This document shows positions 9,351 through 17,694 of a DNA stretch of 64,000 nucleotides, in pieces. The number at the start of each line of letters is the position of its first letter. Within the stretch, counting starts at the first letter, position 1. Origin of the DNA: Flavobacterium sp. GSB-24 (GTDB lineage: Bacteria; Bacteroidota; Bacteroidia; Flavobacteriales; Flavobacteriaceae); contig NZ_AP027043.1 of NCBI RefSeq assembly GCF_027924665.1, forward strand, positions 3,038,001-3,102,000, given 5' to 3'. The notes under the pieces are model-generated. The model worked only from the letters and a program-made list of their open reading frames with translations, made no database searches and was not told the DNA's origin. A program made the position numbers and the translations under genes.

Positions 9351-10139
9351 ATGATGAATACGTTTAAAATATCCCGCTCGATTTTTTTATTCTCAATGCT
9401 GATTGCTTTTTCTTCTTGCAATTCACAAAAAAATGCAATTGTAGCACATCGCGGTGCATGGAAAAAAAATAACCTGCCAGAAAATTCTATTGCATCATTG
9501 AGACATGCAATTGATTTAAAATTACCAGGTTCAGAATTCGATGTTTGGAGAACTGCAGATGATTCTCTTGTTATCAATCATGATGCACATTACAACAAAA
9601 TGCTGATTGAAGAAACCAATTATGCAGATTTGATCAAATTTAAACTTTCCAATGGAGAGAAACTTCCAACATTGCATGAATATATTTCAGAGGGTAAGAG
9701 AAACAACAAACAAACTCTTTTGGTCTGCGAAATAAAACCTTCAGAAATAAGTAAGGAAAGAGGAAAAAAGACCGCATTAATGGCAGTTGAAACTATTAAA
9801 AAACTTAAAGCAGATAAAAATACCTGCTATATAAGTTTTGATTATGATATTCTAAAACAAATTAGAATGGTTGATGCCAAAACTTCTTTACAATATTTAG
9901 AAGGGAATAAATCGCCAAAAGAAGTACAAGCAGATAAGATAAATGGCGTAGATTATCATTATTCAGTTTTTCAAAAACATCCAGAATGGATACAAGAAGC
10001 AAAAGACAACAAAATTATCCTAAATGCTTGGACAGTGAATGAAGCTGCAGATATGGATTGGATTATTGAGCATAAATTCAATTATATAACGACGAATGAA
10101 CCTGAACTTCTAAAGGAAAGATTAAATCTTAAAAAATAA
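9351..10139 (+). CDS. Glycerophosphodiester phosphodiesterase lipoprotein
   Basis: The start is placed at 9351 (tandem ATG ATG) because the longer frame reads through a terminator and because a lipoprotein signal then begins properly (LIAFSSC). The 262-residue product has the GDPD signature. VAHRGAW contains the catalytic His-Arg, PENSI and EFDVW hold metal-binding acids, and INHD contains the second His. A later CEIKP and a C-terminal NAWTVNE also fit. The family hydrolyses glycerophosphodiesters to sn-glycerol-3-phosphate plus an alcohol. It is 28 bp before the GH43 gene. Its place in a glucan locus suggests it could strip phosphoglycerol substituents from a glycan, which is inference; lipid headgroup turnover is the ordinary alternative. 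Confidence 0.88.
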   Translation: MMNTFKISRSIFLFSMLIAFSSCNSQKNAIVAHRGAWKKNNLPENSIASLRHAIDLKLPGSEFDVWRTADDSLVINHDAHYNKMLIEETNYADLIKFKLSNGEKLPTLHEYISEGKRNNKQTLLVCEIKPSEISKERGKKTALMAVETIKKLKADKNTCYISFDYDILKQIRMVDAKTSLQYLEGNKSPKEVQADKINGVDYHYSVFQKHPEWIQEAKDNKIILNAWTVNEAADMDWIIEHKFNYITTNEPELLKERLNLKK

Positions 10140-10167
10140 TCTTCGAACCTACCAAAAAAATCTAACA

Positions 10168-12087
10168 ATGAAAAAGATATATAAACTGATGACCTTGTCA
10201 ATTTTATTTGTGATACTTTTTAGTCACAATTTATTGGCGCAAAATTTAGGTAAAACAGAATGGTTTGATCCTAACAAACCAGCAACAACCTATTGTAATC
10301 CAATTAATATTGGATACAATTACACAACTCATAATCACAACGGAATTCCAGAGTCACGCCGTTCCAGTGCAGATCCTGTGATTATTACCTATAAAGGCGA
10401 ATATTATTTATTTGCGACAAATCAGGCAGGTTTCTTTTGGAGTAAAGATATGTCTGATTGGAATTTTGTTTATGGAAGTTTCCAAAGACAGCCAGGCGAT
10501 GATGACCAATGCGCTCCTGCAGCTTGGGTTGTAAACGACACTTTATTTTATGTAGGTTCAACTTGGAAAAGAGATCATCCGATTTGGAAAACTGCCGATC
10601 CAAAATCAGGAAGATGGATACGTCACGTAGAGAAAGCAATGCTGCCGACTTGGGATCCTGCAATTTTTCAGGATGATGATAAAAAAGTCTATATGTATTA
10701 TGGTTCTAGCGGAAAACTGCCTCTTGTAGGTGTTGAGGTTGATTATAAAACTTGGCTTCCAAAAGGAAATCAGGCAGATTATGCTCAGTTATACAAAGCA
10801 ACAGAAGTAGAAGATATTCAGCGTCCGTATGGGCAAATAAAAGAAGTTGCAGTTTTAGAACCTTCAGCTCACGGCTGGGAACGTTTCGGACCAAATAATG
10901 ATATGGAACCAGCACCTTGGGGAAATTTTATTGAAGGAGCTTGGATGACCAAACACAACGGAAAGTATTACATGCAGTATGGCGCGCCTGCAACAGAATT
11001 TAAAGGGTATGCAAACGGAGTTCATGTAGGTGATAATCCACTTGGGCCTTTTACATACCAAAAGCACAATCCGATGTCTTATAAACCAGGCGGATTTGTA
11101 ATTGGAGCTGGGCACGGAAATACTTTTGCCGATAATTTTGGTAATTACTGGAACACGGGAACTTGTAAAATCTCTATTAAAGATCGTTTTGAGCGCCGTA
11201 TAGATATGTTTCCTGCCGGATTTGATAAAGATGATGTAATGTATTCTATTACCTCTTACGGAGATTTTCCAATTGTCTTGCCAACAAGTCAGCGTGATCA
11301 GACAAAAGGAGCTTCATCAGGATGGATGTTGCTTTCGTATAAGAAACCAGTAACAGTTTCTTCTTCAGAAGAATGCATGGAAGTAGAAACACACAGAATG
11401 GATAACGGAGGTAAAAAAGTATACGAAAAGTTCTGTTACGGACCTGATAACCTTACAGATGAAAATATTCAAACGTATTGGTCTGCTAAAACTAGTAATC
11501 CAGGAGAATGGCTTCAAATGGATTTAGGAAGACAAATGGAAATTAATGCTTTGCAGATTAATTATGCAGATCATAAAGCAACTCAATTCAATAAAGCAAT
11601 GGATATTTATTATCAATACAAGATATTCATGTCTGATGATGCTGTTAATTGGACTCTGGTTGTAGATAAATCTAAAAACGATAAAGATGTACCACATGAT
11701 TATGTAGAGCTTACAAAAGCGATTAAAGCGCGTTATATCAAAATGGAAAACATTCATAACGCTTCTGGATTATTCGCAATTTCTGATTTCAGGGTTTTTG
11801 GAAATGGTTTAGCCACAAAACCAAAAGCAGTTGCTTCTTTTAAAGTGGATAGAAACAAAGCAGATTCTAGAAACGCAATTATTTCTTGGAAAAAACAAAA
11901 TGATGCAATTGGGTATAATATTTATTACGGAATTTCTCCAGATAAATTATACAACAGCATTATGGTTTATGGAGACAGTTCATACGATTTTAGAGGTTTA
12001 GATAAAGGCACAAAATATTATTTTACCATAGAACCTTTTAATGAAAACGGTATTGGAACAAAAAATAAGATTATGGAAGTAAAATAA
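10168..12087 (+). CDS. GH43-family glycosidase with F5/8C and Fn3 C-terminal domains
   Basis: The 639-residue secreted protein has a signal peptide (about 1-25). The five-bladed propeller region (about 55-390) begins with SADPVI, whose Asp69 is the expected GH43 general base, followed by YKGEYYLFAT, WDPAIFQDDD and EGAWMTKHNGKYYMQYGAP. A discoidin (F5/8 type C) carbohydrate-binding domain (about 400-545, ending KARYIKMENIH...FRVFG) and a Fn3 domain (about 550-635) follow. GH43 usually acts on arabinose-, xylose- or galactose-containing glycans, so its presence beside a beta-glucan system is not fully explained. Specificity cannot be read from the sequence. Confidence 0.85.
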   Translation: MKKIYKLMTLSILFVILFSHNLLAQNLGKTEWFDPNKPATTYCNPINIGYNYTTHNHNGIPESRRSSADPVIITYKGEYYLFATNQAGFFWSKDMSDWNFVYGSFQRQPGDDDQCAPAAWVVNDTLFYVGSTWKRDHPIWKTADPKSGRWIRHVEKAMLPTWDPAIFQDDDKKVYMYYGSSGKLPLVGVEVDYKTWLPKGNQADYAQLYKATEVEDIQRPYGQIKEVAVLEPSAHGWERFGPNNDMEPAPWGNFIEGAWMTKHNGKYYMQYGAPATEFKGYANGVHVGDNPLGPFTYQKHNPMSYKPGGFVIGAGHGNTFADNFGNYWNTGTCKISIKDRFERRIDMFPAGFDKDDVMYSITSYGDFPIVLPTSQRDQTKGASSGWMLLSYKKPVTVSSSEECMEVETHRMDNGGKKVYEKFCYGPDNLTDENIQTYWSAKTSNPGEWLQMDLGRQMEINALQINYADHKATQFNKAMDIYYQYKIFMSDDAVNWTLVVDKSKNDKDVPHDYVELTKAIKARYIKMENIHNASGLFAISDFRVFGNGLATKPKAVASFKVDRNKADSRNAIISWKKQNDAIGYNIYYGISPDKLYNSIMVYGDSSYDFRGLDKGTKYYFTIEPFNENGIGTKNKIMEVK

Positions 12088-12107
12088 TCTTTATTTATTA
12101 AATATTT

Positions 12108-12155
12108 AAAAGCTCCGATTGCAAATTGAAGAATTTGTAATTGGAGCTTTTTTTT
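12108..12155 (+). terminator. Intrinsic terminator after the GH43 gene
   Basis: An imperfect stem pairs AAAGCTCCGATTGCAAATT with AATTTGTAATTGGAGCTTT and is followed by a T run. It closes the carbohydrate locus 20 bp after the GH43 stop. Confidence 0.85.
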
Positions 12156-12252
12156 GAGAAAAGGTTGAAAAAATAGCTTCTTAACTCTTAAGAATTTTGT
12201 TCCTTTGTGAACATGCCAAAGGCAGAATAAACTCCAAATTACTATAGAAACT

Positions 12253-13644
12253 ATGAAAAAAACGATTCTTTTAACTGCTTTAGTTTTAAACGGATTGCTG
12301 TCGTCTGCTCAGTCAAATGACGAAAAAAACATCAAATTATTTTATAAGAAAGCTTTAACCGAAGCAAAATGTTACACTTGGCTGGAATATCTTTCTAATG
12401 ATATTGGAGCTCGATTATCGGGTTCTAAAGGAGCTGAACTGGCTGTCGATTACACAAAAAGACAATTAGAATCACTCGGGTTAGATAAAGTATATCTTCA
12501 AGAAGTTATGGTGCCGCATTGGGTTAGAGGTGAAAAAGAAACAGCCTACATCTTAGACGGAAAAATAAAAACTGTAGTGCCAATTTGTGCTTTAGGAGGT
12601 TCTGTAGCAACTCCAAAAACTGGGATTACTGCAGAGATAATCGAAGTGCAGGGAATTAAAGAATTAGCTGAATTAGGAGCAGATAAAGTAAAAGGGAAAA
12701 TTGTTTTTTACAACAGACCAATGAACCCTGAAAATATTGAAACTTTTACTTCTTATGGAGCATGTGTTGACCAAAGATATGCAGGAGCAAAAGAAGCTGC
12801 AAAACTAGGAGCGGTAGGAACGATCGTTCGTTCAATGAATTTAAGATTAGACGATTTTCCTCATACAGGTGCACAAAGTTATGGTGACTTACCAAAAGAG
12901 CAATATATTCCAACCGCAGCAATAAGTACAAACGGAGCAGAGTTGTTGAGTAAATCTTTAAGAGTAAATCCAGCTTTAAAGTTTTATTTCAAACAATCTT
13001 GTGAAACTTTACCAGACGCATTATCTTATAATGTGATTGGAGAATTGACTGGAACGGTTAGTCCAGAAAATATTATGGTAGTTGGTGGTCACTTAGATTC
13101 TTGGGATTTGGCCGATGGTTCTCATGACGATGGAGCAGGAGTAGTGCAAAGTATGGAAGTTATCAGAATTTTAAAAAACTTAAACTACAAACCGAAGAAT
13201 ACGATTCGTGTGGTATTGTTTATGAACGAAGAAAATGGCGGAAAAGGTGGTGCTGAATATGAAAAAGTATCAAAACAAAAGAAGGAGAATCATATTTTTG
13301 CGTTGGAAAGTGATTCAGGCGGATTTTCTCCAAGAGGGTTTTCAATTGAAGCAGATGATGCTAATTTTAAAAAAATTCAAGGATATAAAGATCTTTTTGA
13401 GCCCTATTTAGTACATAGTTTTACAATTGGCCACGCAGGTTCAGATATTAGTCATTTAACTTCGCAGGCAATTGTTAAAGCAGGTTTAAAACCAGATTCA
13501 CAACGTTATTTCGATTATCATCATGCGGCAAATGACAAGTTTGATGCTATCAATAAAAGAGAGCTAGAGCTTGGAGCGGCAACAATGACTTCGCTAATCT
13601 ATTTGTTAGACCAAAACGGAATTGACATTAAAAAAGCAAATTAA
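12253..13644 (+). CDS. Secreted M28-family zinc aminopeptidase
   Basis: The 463-residue protein has a signal peptide (about 1-19), then an M28 domain interrupted by a PA-like insert (about 100-245). The metal site is visible: VGGHLDSWD (His280), GSHDDGAG (bridging Asp near 292), MNEENGG (Glu326/327), ESDSGG (Asp354) and a late YFDYHHAAND segment with the last His ligand. It resembles PepD/Q-type carboxypeptidases and aminopeptidases of Bacteroidota. It is a single transcription unit bounded by terminators at 12108-12155 and 13664-13702, so it is probably not part of the glycan locus. Confidence 0.92.
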   Translation: MKKTILLTALVLNGLLSSAQSNDEKNIKLFYKKALTEAKCYTWLEYLSNDIGARLSGSKGAELAVDYTKRQLESLGLDKVYLQEVMVPHWVRGEKETAYILDGKIKTVVPICALGGSVATPKTGITAEIIEVQGIKELAELGADKVKGKIVFYNRPMNPENIETFTSYGACVDQRYAGAKEAAKLGAVGTIVRSMNLRLDDFPHTGAQSYGDLPKEQYIPTAAISTNGAELLSKSLRVNPALKFYFKQSCETLPDALSYNVIGELTGTVSPENIMVVGGHLDSWDLADGSHDDGAGVVQSMEVIRILKNLNYKPKNTIRVVLFMNEENGGKGGAEYEKVSKQKKENHIFALESDSGGFSPRGFSIEADDANFKKIQGYKDLFEPYLVHSFTIGHAGSDISHLTSQAIVKAGLKPDSQRYFDYHHAANDKFDAINKRELELGAATMTSLIYLLDQNGIDIKKAN

Positions 13645-13663
13645 GATTTTAAAAATACATTAA

Positions 13664-13702
13664 TAAAAAAAAGCTATGAGGTTATACTTATAGCTTTTTT
13701 TT
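13664..13702. terminator. Bidirectional terminator
   Basis: The stem AAAAAAAGCTAT/ATAGCTTTTTTT has A and T tracts on both sides. It lies between the convergent M28 gene (plus) and the membrane-protein gene (minus), so it can serve both. Confidence 0.85.
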
Positions 13703-13715
13703 ATACATAAAGCTT

Positions 13716-14027
13716 TTAGAATCGGGATTTCATCACAATCAAATAGTAAAAGAATGTTATTGGAATATTAGAAAGCAGTAGCAAGATTTTAAAACCTATC
13801 TCTTTTCGCTGTTGCGGTAAATGAAGAAATTTTTCTGCGAGATGAATAAACATAATTACATTAACAATTATTGCCGCTAAAGCAAATGGCCAGGCAATAA
13901 CTAAAACAGTTGGATCCTCGTTTGAAATAATATATAATGCAAACAAGAATGTAGTAATTACAAATGAACCAATCGTTAATTCTAGAGATTGTTTTTCCTT
14001 GAAAGGTTGTTCGTTAATTATTTTCAT
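13716..14027 (-). CDS. Small three-helix membrane protein, unknown function
   Basis: The 103-residue product has three hydrophobic segments (about 18-36, 42-62 and 80-98) separated by short charged loops. I do not recognise the family. Its ATG lies 4 bp after the stop of the Coq4-like gene, so the two are almost certainly co-transcribed and possibly translationally coupled. A role tied to the Coq4-like protein is suggested only by this position. Confidence 0.7.
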   Translation of the reverse strand: MKIINEQPFKEKQSLELTIGSFVITTFLFALYIISNEDPTVLVIAWPFALAAIIVNVIMFIHLAEKFLHLPQQRKEIGFKILLLLSNIPITFFYYLIVMKSRF

Positions 14028-14031
14028 TTTA

Positions 14032-14484
14032 TTAAATATTAAAAGTTTTTTGAATAGATTGTATCGGCATAAACAGCATCTTTGAAAAATCCAAATAATG
14101 AAACGGCAATGCTTTTCTACCTCTTTTATATTGCTGAAAGAAGTAGTTTATTCGCTTCGGATAAAAGATAGTTCCAGTTAGAATTACCATATACAGATAC
14201 AAGCTTCTTTTTCCATTTCCAAATAAATAATACTGCATTCCGATTTCTTCATAGACAGAAACTCCTGTATTAGTCAAAACATGAATAATGTCGTGATCTT
14301 CCAATTTTTCTTGAATATCAAAATGATTGTTATGAAGAAAGCCGCCCAATCCGTATCCTAAGCTTTCTTCGGGAAAATCCATTAATTTGGTTTTATCAAT
14401 TTTCCAAGGTTCATTTTTCTTGAAATATTTTTGATAAGGCTTTTTAGAACATTCATACAATTGTTCTATTAAATAATCTCTCAT
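14032..14484 (-). CDS. Coq4-like protein
   Basis: The 150-residue protein carries the Coq4 signature H-D-x-x-H-x11-E. It reads HDIIH, then 11 residues, then the second Glu of VYEE, near residues 67-83. The preceding GLGGFLHNNHFD and LEDHD also fit the family. In mitochondria Coq4 acts in ubiquinone biosynthesis, where a C1-decarboxylation/hydroxylation role has been proposed, with the motif binding a metal. Flavobacteria use menaquinone-6, so ubiquinone synthesis is not expected here. Bacterial Coq4-like proteins have no assigned job that I know. It shares an operon with the small membrane protein at 13716-14027. Confidence 0.72.
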   Translation of the reverse strand: MRDYLIEQLYECSKKPYQKYFKKNEPWKIDKTKLMDFPEESLGYGLGGFLHNNHFDIQEKLEDHDIIHVLTNTGVSVYEEIGMQYYLFGNGKRSLYLYMVILTGTIFYPKRINYFFQQYKRGRKALPFHYLDFSKMLFMPIQSIQKTFNI

Positions 14485-14531
14485 AAAATGAATTTTAAAA
14501 GTTCTTTGAATTTCAAAGTAAATAATGAAAT

Positions 14532-14567
14532 AAAAAAGCTAGAAAGAATATCGACTAGCTTTTTTTT
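14532..14567 (-). terminator. Terminator of the C92 amidase gene
   Basis: The stem AAAAAAGCTAG/CTAGCTTTTTT surrounds a short loop immediately downstream (minus strand) of the gene ending at 14574. On the minus strand it ends in a T tract. Confidence 0.8.
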
Positions 14568-14573
14568 ATATTT

Positions 14574-15248
14574 TTAATAAGTGTCTACTACAGTTTTCAG
14601 TAAATTAGAATCAGCAAGATCAGAAGGAGCAACGACTTTTTCTTCTAACGGAATCTCATTGCCATAACGTTCTTTCAATATTTTTTGAACTCTGGGATCG
14701 GTTAAGTTAAAGTCTTTCAGTTCTCTAAGTTTAGACAATTCAATTCCAGCTGCGTTTTTATAAATTTTCCAGATTAATTCAGAACAATAAATTCGATTGT
14801 CTGTCCATTCAAAATAAGCATCATATTCTTTGCCATCAAACTGCTGACTGTAGTCTTTCATTTTTTGTAAAACCTCAGGCTTCAAAATACTTTCATTTTT
14901 TAATCTTTTCACAACATATTTACTGTCTCTTCCATGTTTAATCCAATCTTCAAGCGGTGTAAGTTTCACAGGTTGAACAGCTTCAAAAACAAACCATTCT
15001 CCGTTTATGTCATAAATAATGCCGCAGTGCGAAAACTTCGAATTAGTTGCTATGCGAACCGCTTCACATTGTTTTGATTCTGAAGTTTGAAAAATAATAT
15101 CACCATCTTTAAACTTACTAGTTGTAATTTTTTCGGATGCATTTCCCGTAAATGGATTGTTAGGAAAAACTTTTATAGCCACAAATAGGGCACAGCCAAA
15201 GCTTAAGAAGAAAGTAATAATCGGAAATAGATATTTTTTATTTTTCAT
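14574..15248 (-). CDS. YiiX/YebB-like permuted papain (C92) amidase, membrane-anchored
   Basis: The 224-residue protein has an N-terminal hydrophobic anchor (about 5-26) and then a permuted NlpC/P60-type domain. DGDIIFQ near 48-54 and SKFSHCGIIYD near 70-80 (catalytic His) come first. The catalytic Cys comes late, in IYCSELIWKIY near 132-142. This His-before-Cys order is the mark of the permuted group typified by YiiX. Substrates are amide or ester bonds, perhaps in lipids or peptidoglycan, and are unknown here. It is bounded by terminator-like hairpins at 14532-14567 and 15293-15325. Confidence 0.8.
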   Translation of the reverse strand: MKNKKYLFPIITFFLSFGCALFVAIKVFPNNPFTGNASEKITTSKFKDGDIIFQTSESKQCEAVRIATNSKFSHCGIIYDINGEWFVFEAVQPVKLTPLEDWIKHGRDSKYVVKRLKNESILKPEVLQKMKDYSQQFDGKEYDAYFEWTDNRIYCSELIWKIYKNAAGIELSKLRELKDFNLTDPRVQKILKERYGNEIPLEEKVVAPSDLADSNLLKTVVDTY

Positions 15249-15292
15249 AAAGTAAATTTAAAGTACTTTGAAGTACAAAGTAAATAATAAAA

Positions 15293-15325
15293 AAAATAGC
15301 TGCCAAATAAATTGACAGCTATTTT
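15293..15325 (-). terminator. Terminator of the kdsA-OMP unit
   Basis: The stem AAAATAGCTGCC/GACAGCTATTTT (one mismatch) lies just downstream of the minus-strand gene that ends at 15348. Confidence 0.75.
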
Positions 15326-15347
15326 ACAAATATATTTTCGCGAAATA

Positions 15348-16253
15348 TTAGATTCTAAAAATACCTCCAACAGCAATAATACGTTGGAAATAAGTAAAGT
15401 GTTGCGAAGCTTTATCTTCAGGACTTGTTGTAGTTTTAATATCCGGCATGTTGATGTAACCACCTTTTAACTCTCCTTGAACGTAGAAATGTTTAAAAAA
15501 GGTGATATTTAAACCAGCTTTTGCAGAAACACCATAACCAGAAATATGAAAATCATCATGACGTTCTTTTCCTAAAAGTGTTGTATTGGTTTTAGGATAT
15601 AAAACTCCAGCCCCTAAACCTTCAGTTAAATTAATTTGAACTTTATCAATATTTGGCAATCCAAACCATTTTGAAATATCATCAAATCTCGCTACCTCAG
15701 TATTAATGTAATTCAAACCATCAGTATGTTCATACATTAAAAAAGCAGGACCACCTACCTGAGTTTCACCTTTATCATAGCCGCCTTCCTTAGCGCCGCC
15801 TTGAGACATATCTACTGGTCTATTATTGTATTCACCATTATAGATTGAAGCTGGATCATCGGCAGGTAAATTAATGCTTCCGTTTACGTTTGCAATTTGA
15901 TTCTGCGCCATTACATATTTCATGTGGTCAACACCAATTGTTACACTATAGTGATCGCTGAAGAAATAACCTAACCTCAAATTGGTTTGTGGAATAGTCA
16001 TATTTGCAGGATTAACATAATCAACATGCCATCCTTTTGGTTTGTCATGAGCTGCCATATTCTCAACTGTAAAGTTGTAATCTTTACCTCTAAAGTTTAC
16101 ATCAGATTTTGAGTAGCTTTCTCTATTTCCACCCCACATCACAAAGAATTTTCCTTTATTATGAGCAGCGTATTTTTGTACTGGAATTTCCTCCTGAGCA
16201 AAAGCGTTTAATGAAACACAAGTCAGAAGAAAAAATAAAATTTTTGTTTTCAA
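15348..16253 (-). CDS. Outer membrane beta-barrel protein, uncharacterised
   Basis: The 301-residue protein has a clear signal peptide (about 1-19, ending NAFAQ). Alternating amphipathic strands rich in aromatic residues follow, including NLRLGYFFSDHYSVTIGVDHMKYVM and a last strand ending in FRI. No family could be named beyond a Bacteroidota outer membrane barrel. It begins 18 bp after kdsA on the same strand, so it is probably transcribed with it. Association with LPS biogenesis is a possibility raised only by this linkage. Confidence 0.72.
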   Translation of the reverse strand: MKTKILFFLLTCVSLNAFAQEEIPVQKYAAHNKGKFFVMWGGNRESYSKSDVNFRGKDYNFTVENMAAHDKPKGWHVDYVNPANMTIPQTNLRLGYFFSDHYSVTIGVDHMKYVMAQNQIANVNGSINLPADDPASIYNGEYNNRPVDMSQGGAKEGGYDKGETQVGGPAFLMYEHTDGLNYINTEVARFDDISKWFGLPNIDKVQINLTEGLGAGVLYPKTNTTLLGKERHDDFHISGYGVSAKAGLNITFFKHFYVQGELKGGYINMPDIKTTTSPEDKASQHFTYFQRIIAVGGIFRI

Positions 16254-16271
16254 AGAACTTAAGTATTATAA

Positions 16272-17090
16272 TTAAAATGTGTTAACTGTTTTTCTAATAG
16301 CTACCAATTTATTCATTAAACCTTCAAAATAGTCCAAATGAAGCATATTAGCACCATCACTTTTTGCATTTGCCGGATCAAAATGCGTTTCAATAAAAAT
16401 TCCGTCAACTCCAACTGCAATACCAGCTTTAGCAACAGTTTCAATCATATCAGGTCTTCCTCCTGTAACACCAGCAGTTTGATTTGGCTGTTGTAAAGAA
16501 TGCGTTACATCTAGAACCGTAGAAGCATATTGCTGCATAGTAGGAATACCTCTAAAATCAACAATCATGTCTTGATAACCAAACATAGTACCACGATCTG
16601 TAACCATAACATTTTCATTATTACAGTCTAATACTTTTTGTACAGCATGTTTCATGCTCTCAGGACTCATAAATTGTCCTTTTTTTAAGTTAACTACTTT
16701 TCCAGTATTTGCAGCAGCAACTACAAGATCAGTCTGACGCACCAAGAAAGCTGGAATCTGCAAAACATCTACATATTGTGCAGCCATGTCAGCATCTTCG
16801 TTAGTATGAATATCTGTAACCGTTGGAACATGGAAAGTTTCAGAAACTTTTCTTAAGATTTTTAAAGCTTTTTCATCACCAATTCCAGAAAAACTATCAA
16901 TTCTAGATCGGTTTGCTTTTTTGAAAGATCCCTTGAAAACATAAGGAATCTGAAGTTTGTCGGTAATACCAACTAATTTTTCAGCAATTCTAAGAGCCAT
17001 TTCTTCTCCTTCGATAGCGCAAGGTCCCGCCAATAAAAAGAAGTTTCCGCTGTCAGTATGCTTAATTTGTGGAATATGTTGTAAATTCAT
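16272..17090 (-). CDS. kdsA: 3-deoxy-8-phosphooctulonate (KDO-8-P) synthase
   Basis: The enzyme condenses arabinose-5-phosphate and phosphoenolpyruvate into KDO-8-phosphate for the LPS core. Visible family blocks are LLAGPCAIEGEE, FKGSFKKANRSR, VTDIHTNEDA, LQIPAFLVRQTDL, VTDRGTMFGY and GVTGGRPDMIETVAKAG, in a 272-residue product of normal length. A longer frame would begin at 17123, but a -7-like element (TACCTTTG on the minus strand, 17111-17118) lies inside that extension. The ATG at 17090 is therefore chosen. It heads a two-gene unit with the outer membrane protein. Confidence 0.96.
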   Translation of the reverse strand: MNLQHIPQIKHTDSGNFFLLAGPCAIEGEEMALRIAEKLVGITDKLQIPYVFKGSFKKANRSRIDSFSGIGDEKALKILRKVSETFHVPTVTDIHTNEDADMAAQYVDVLQIPAFLVRQTDLVVAAANTGKVVNLKKGQFMSPESMKHAVQKVLDCNNENVMVTDRGTMFGYQDMIVDFRGIPTMQQYASTVLDVTHSLQQPNQTAGVTGGRPDMIETVAKAGIAVGVDGIFIETHFDPANAKSDGANMLHLDYFEGLMNKLVAIRKTVNTF

Positions 17091-17110
17091 AATATGATTT
17101 TTTGACAGTG

Positions 17111-17118
17111 CAAAGGTA
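17111..17118 (-). promoter_or_regulatory. Putative -7 box for kdsA
   Basis: On the minus strand this reads TACCTTTG, an exact match to the Bacteroidota -7 consensus TAnnTTTG. It is 20 bp upstream of the chosen kdsA start. I do not see a good TTG -33 element at 19-bp spacing, so the call is moderate. Confidence 0.5.
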
Positions 17119-17199
17119 GTCATGATTTATGAATAGAAGATGAAGATTTAAGATTATTTTATGAATGCTTTGCGAGGCTATAGCTTTTGAAATCACTAG

Positions 17200-17694
17200 T
17201 TATTTCTCGTCAAGTATTTCCTGCATCTTATTATAAATTTCTATAATTGTTTTTTGATTTCTATTTTCTTTATGATAAAGCAATGAAGAGTAAATAATAG
17301 TATTTTGATTGTTGGATTTACAGTTAATTACATTATCTTTTTTTAAAATTGTACTTTCAATCCCGCTTCTGGAATACCATCTATTAAAAACTTTAAATCG
17401 TTTAATACTTTTGTTGTCTTTATCATCACAAACATAAAGCATGGAATTTTGTGAGTTTTTGAAAAATGCAATAATAATTGATTGTATAGTTATGGAAACT
17501 TGAATGTCTAACTTTTCTATTTTATCAGTTATTTTTTCTACAATAATTTGAAAAATATTATTGATATCTAATCCTGATATAGCACTAAAAGTTTCATCAA
17601 CAATAAATGCTACACGATATTCTATTTCGTTTTTTGTAATAAAATAATAGAACTGAGGATTTTCGTTTAGGAAGTAATTATAGGGGATTAGCAA
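17200..17694 (-). CDS. DUF6169-like protein (TTG start)
   Basis: The 164-residue soluble protein contains an N-terminal YYFITKNEIEYRVAFI segment that I associate with the DUF6169 family. The name is from memory and moderate in certainty. No ATG is available near the N-terminus and the frame is closed upstream by TAA, so TTG at 17692-17694 is the only plausible start. It overlaps the end of the 49-residue ORF upstream by 17 bp, suggesting translational coupling. The gene is noticeably AT-rich compared with kdsA. Function is unknown. Confidence 0.68.
   Translation of the reverse strand: MLIPYNYFLNENPQFYYFITKNEIEYRVAFIVDETFSAISGLDINNIFQIIVEKITDKIEKLDIQVSITIQSIIIAFFKNSQNSMLYVCDDKDNKSIKRFKVFNRWYSRSGIESTILKKDNVINCKSNNQNTIIYSSLLYHKENRNQKTIIEIYNKMQEILDEK

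Noticed and set aside
17091..17123. Longer kdsA start at 17123
   Set aside because: A consensus-like -7 box lies inside the extension, and known KdsA proteins start near the MNLQH position.
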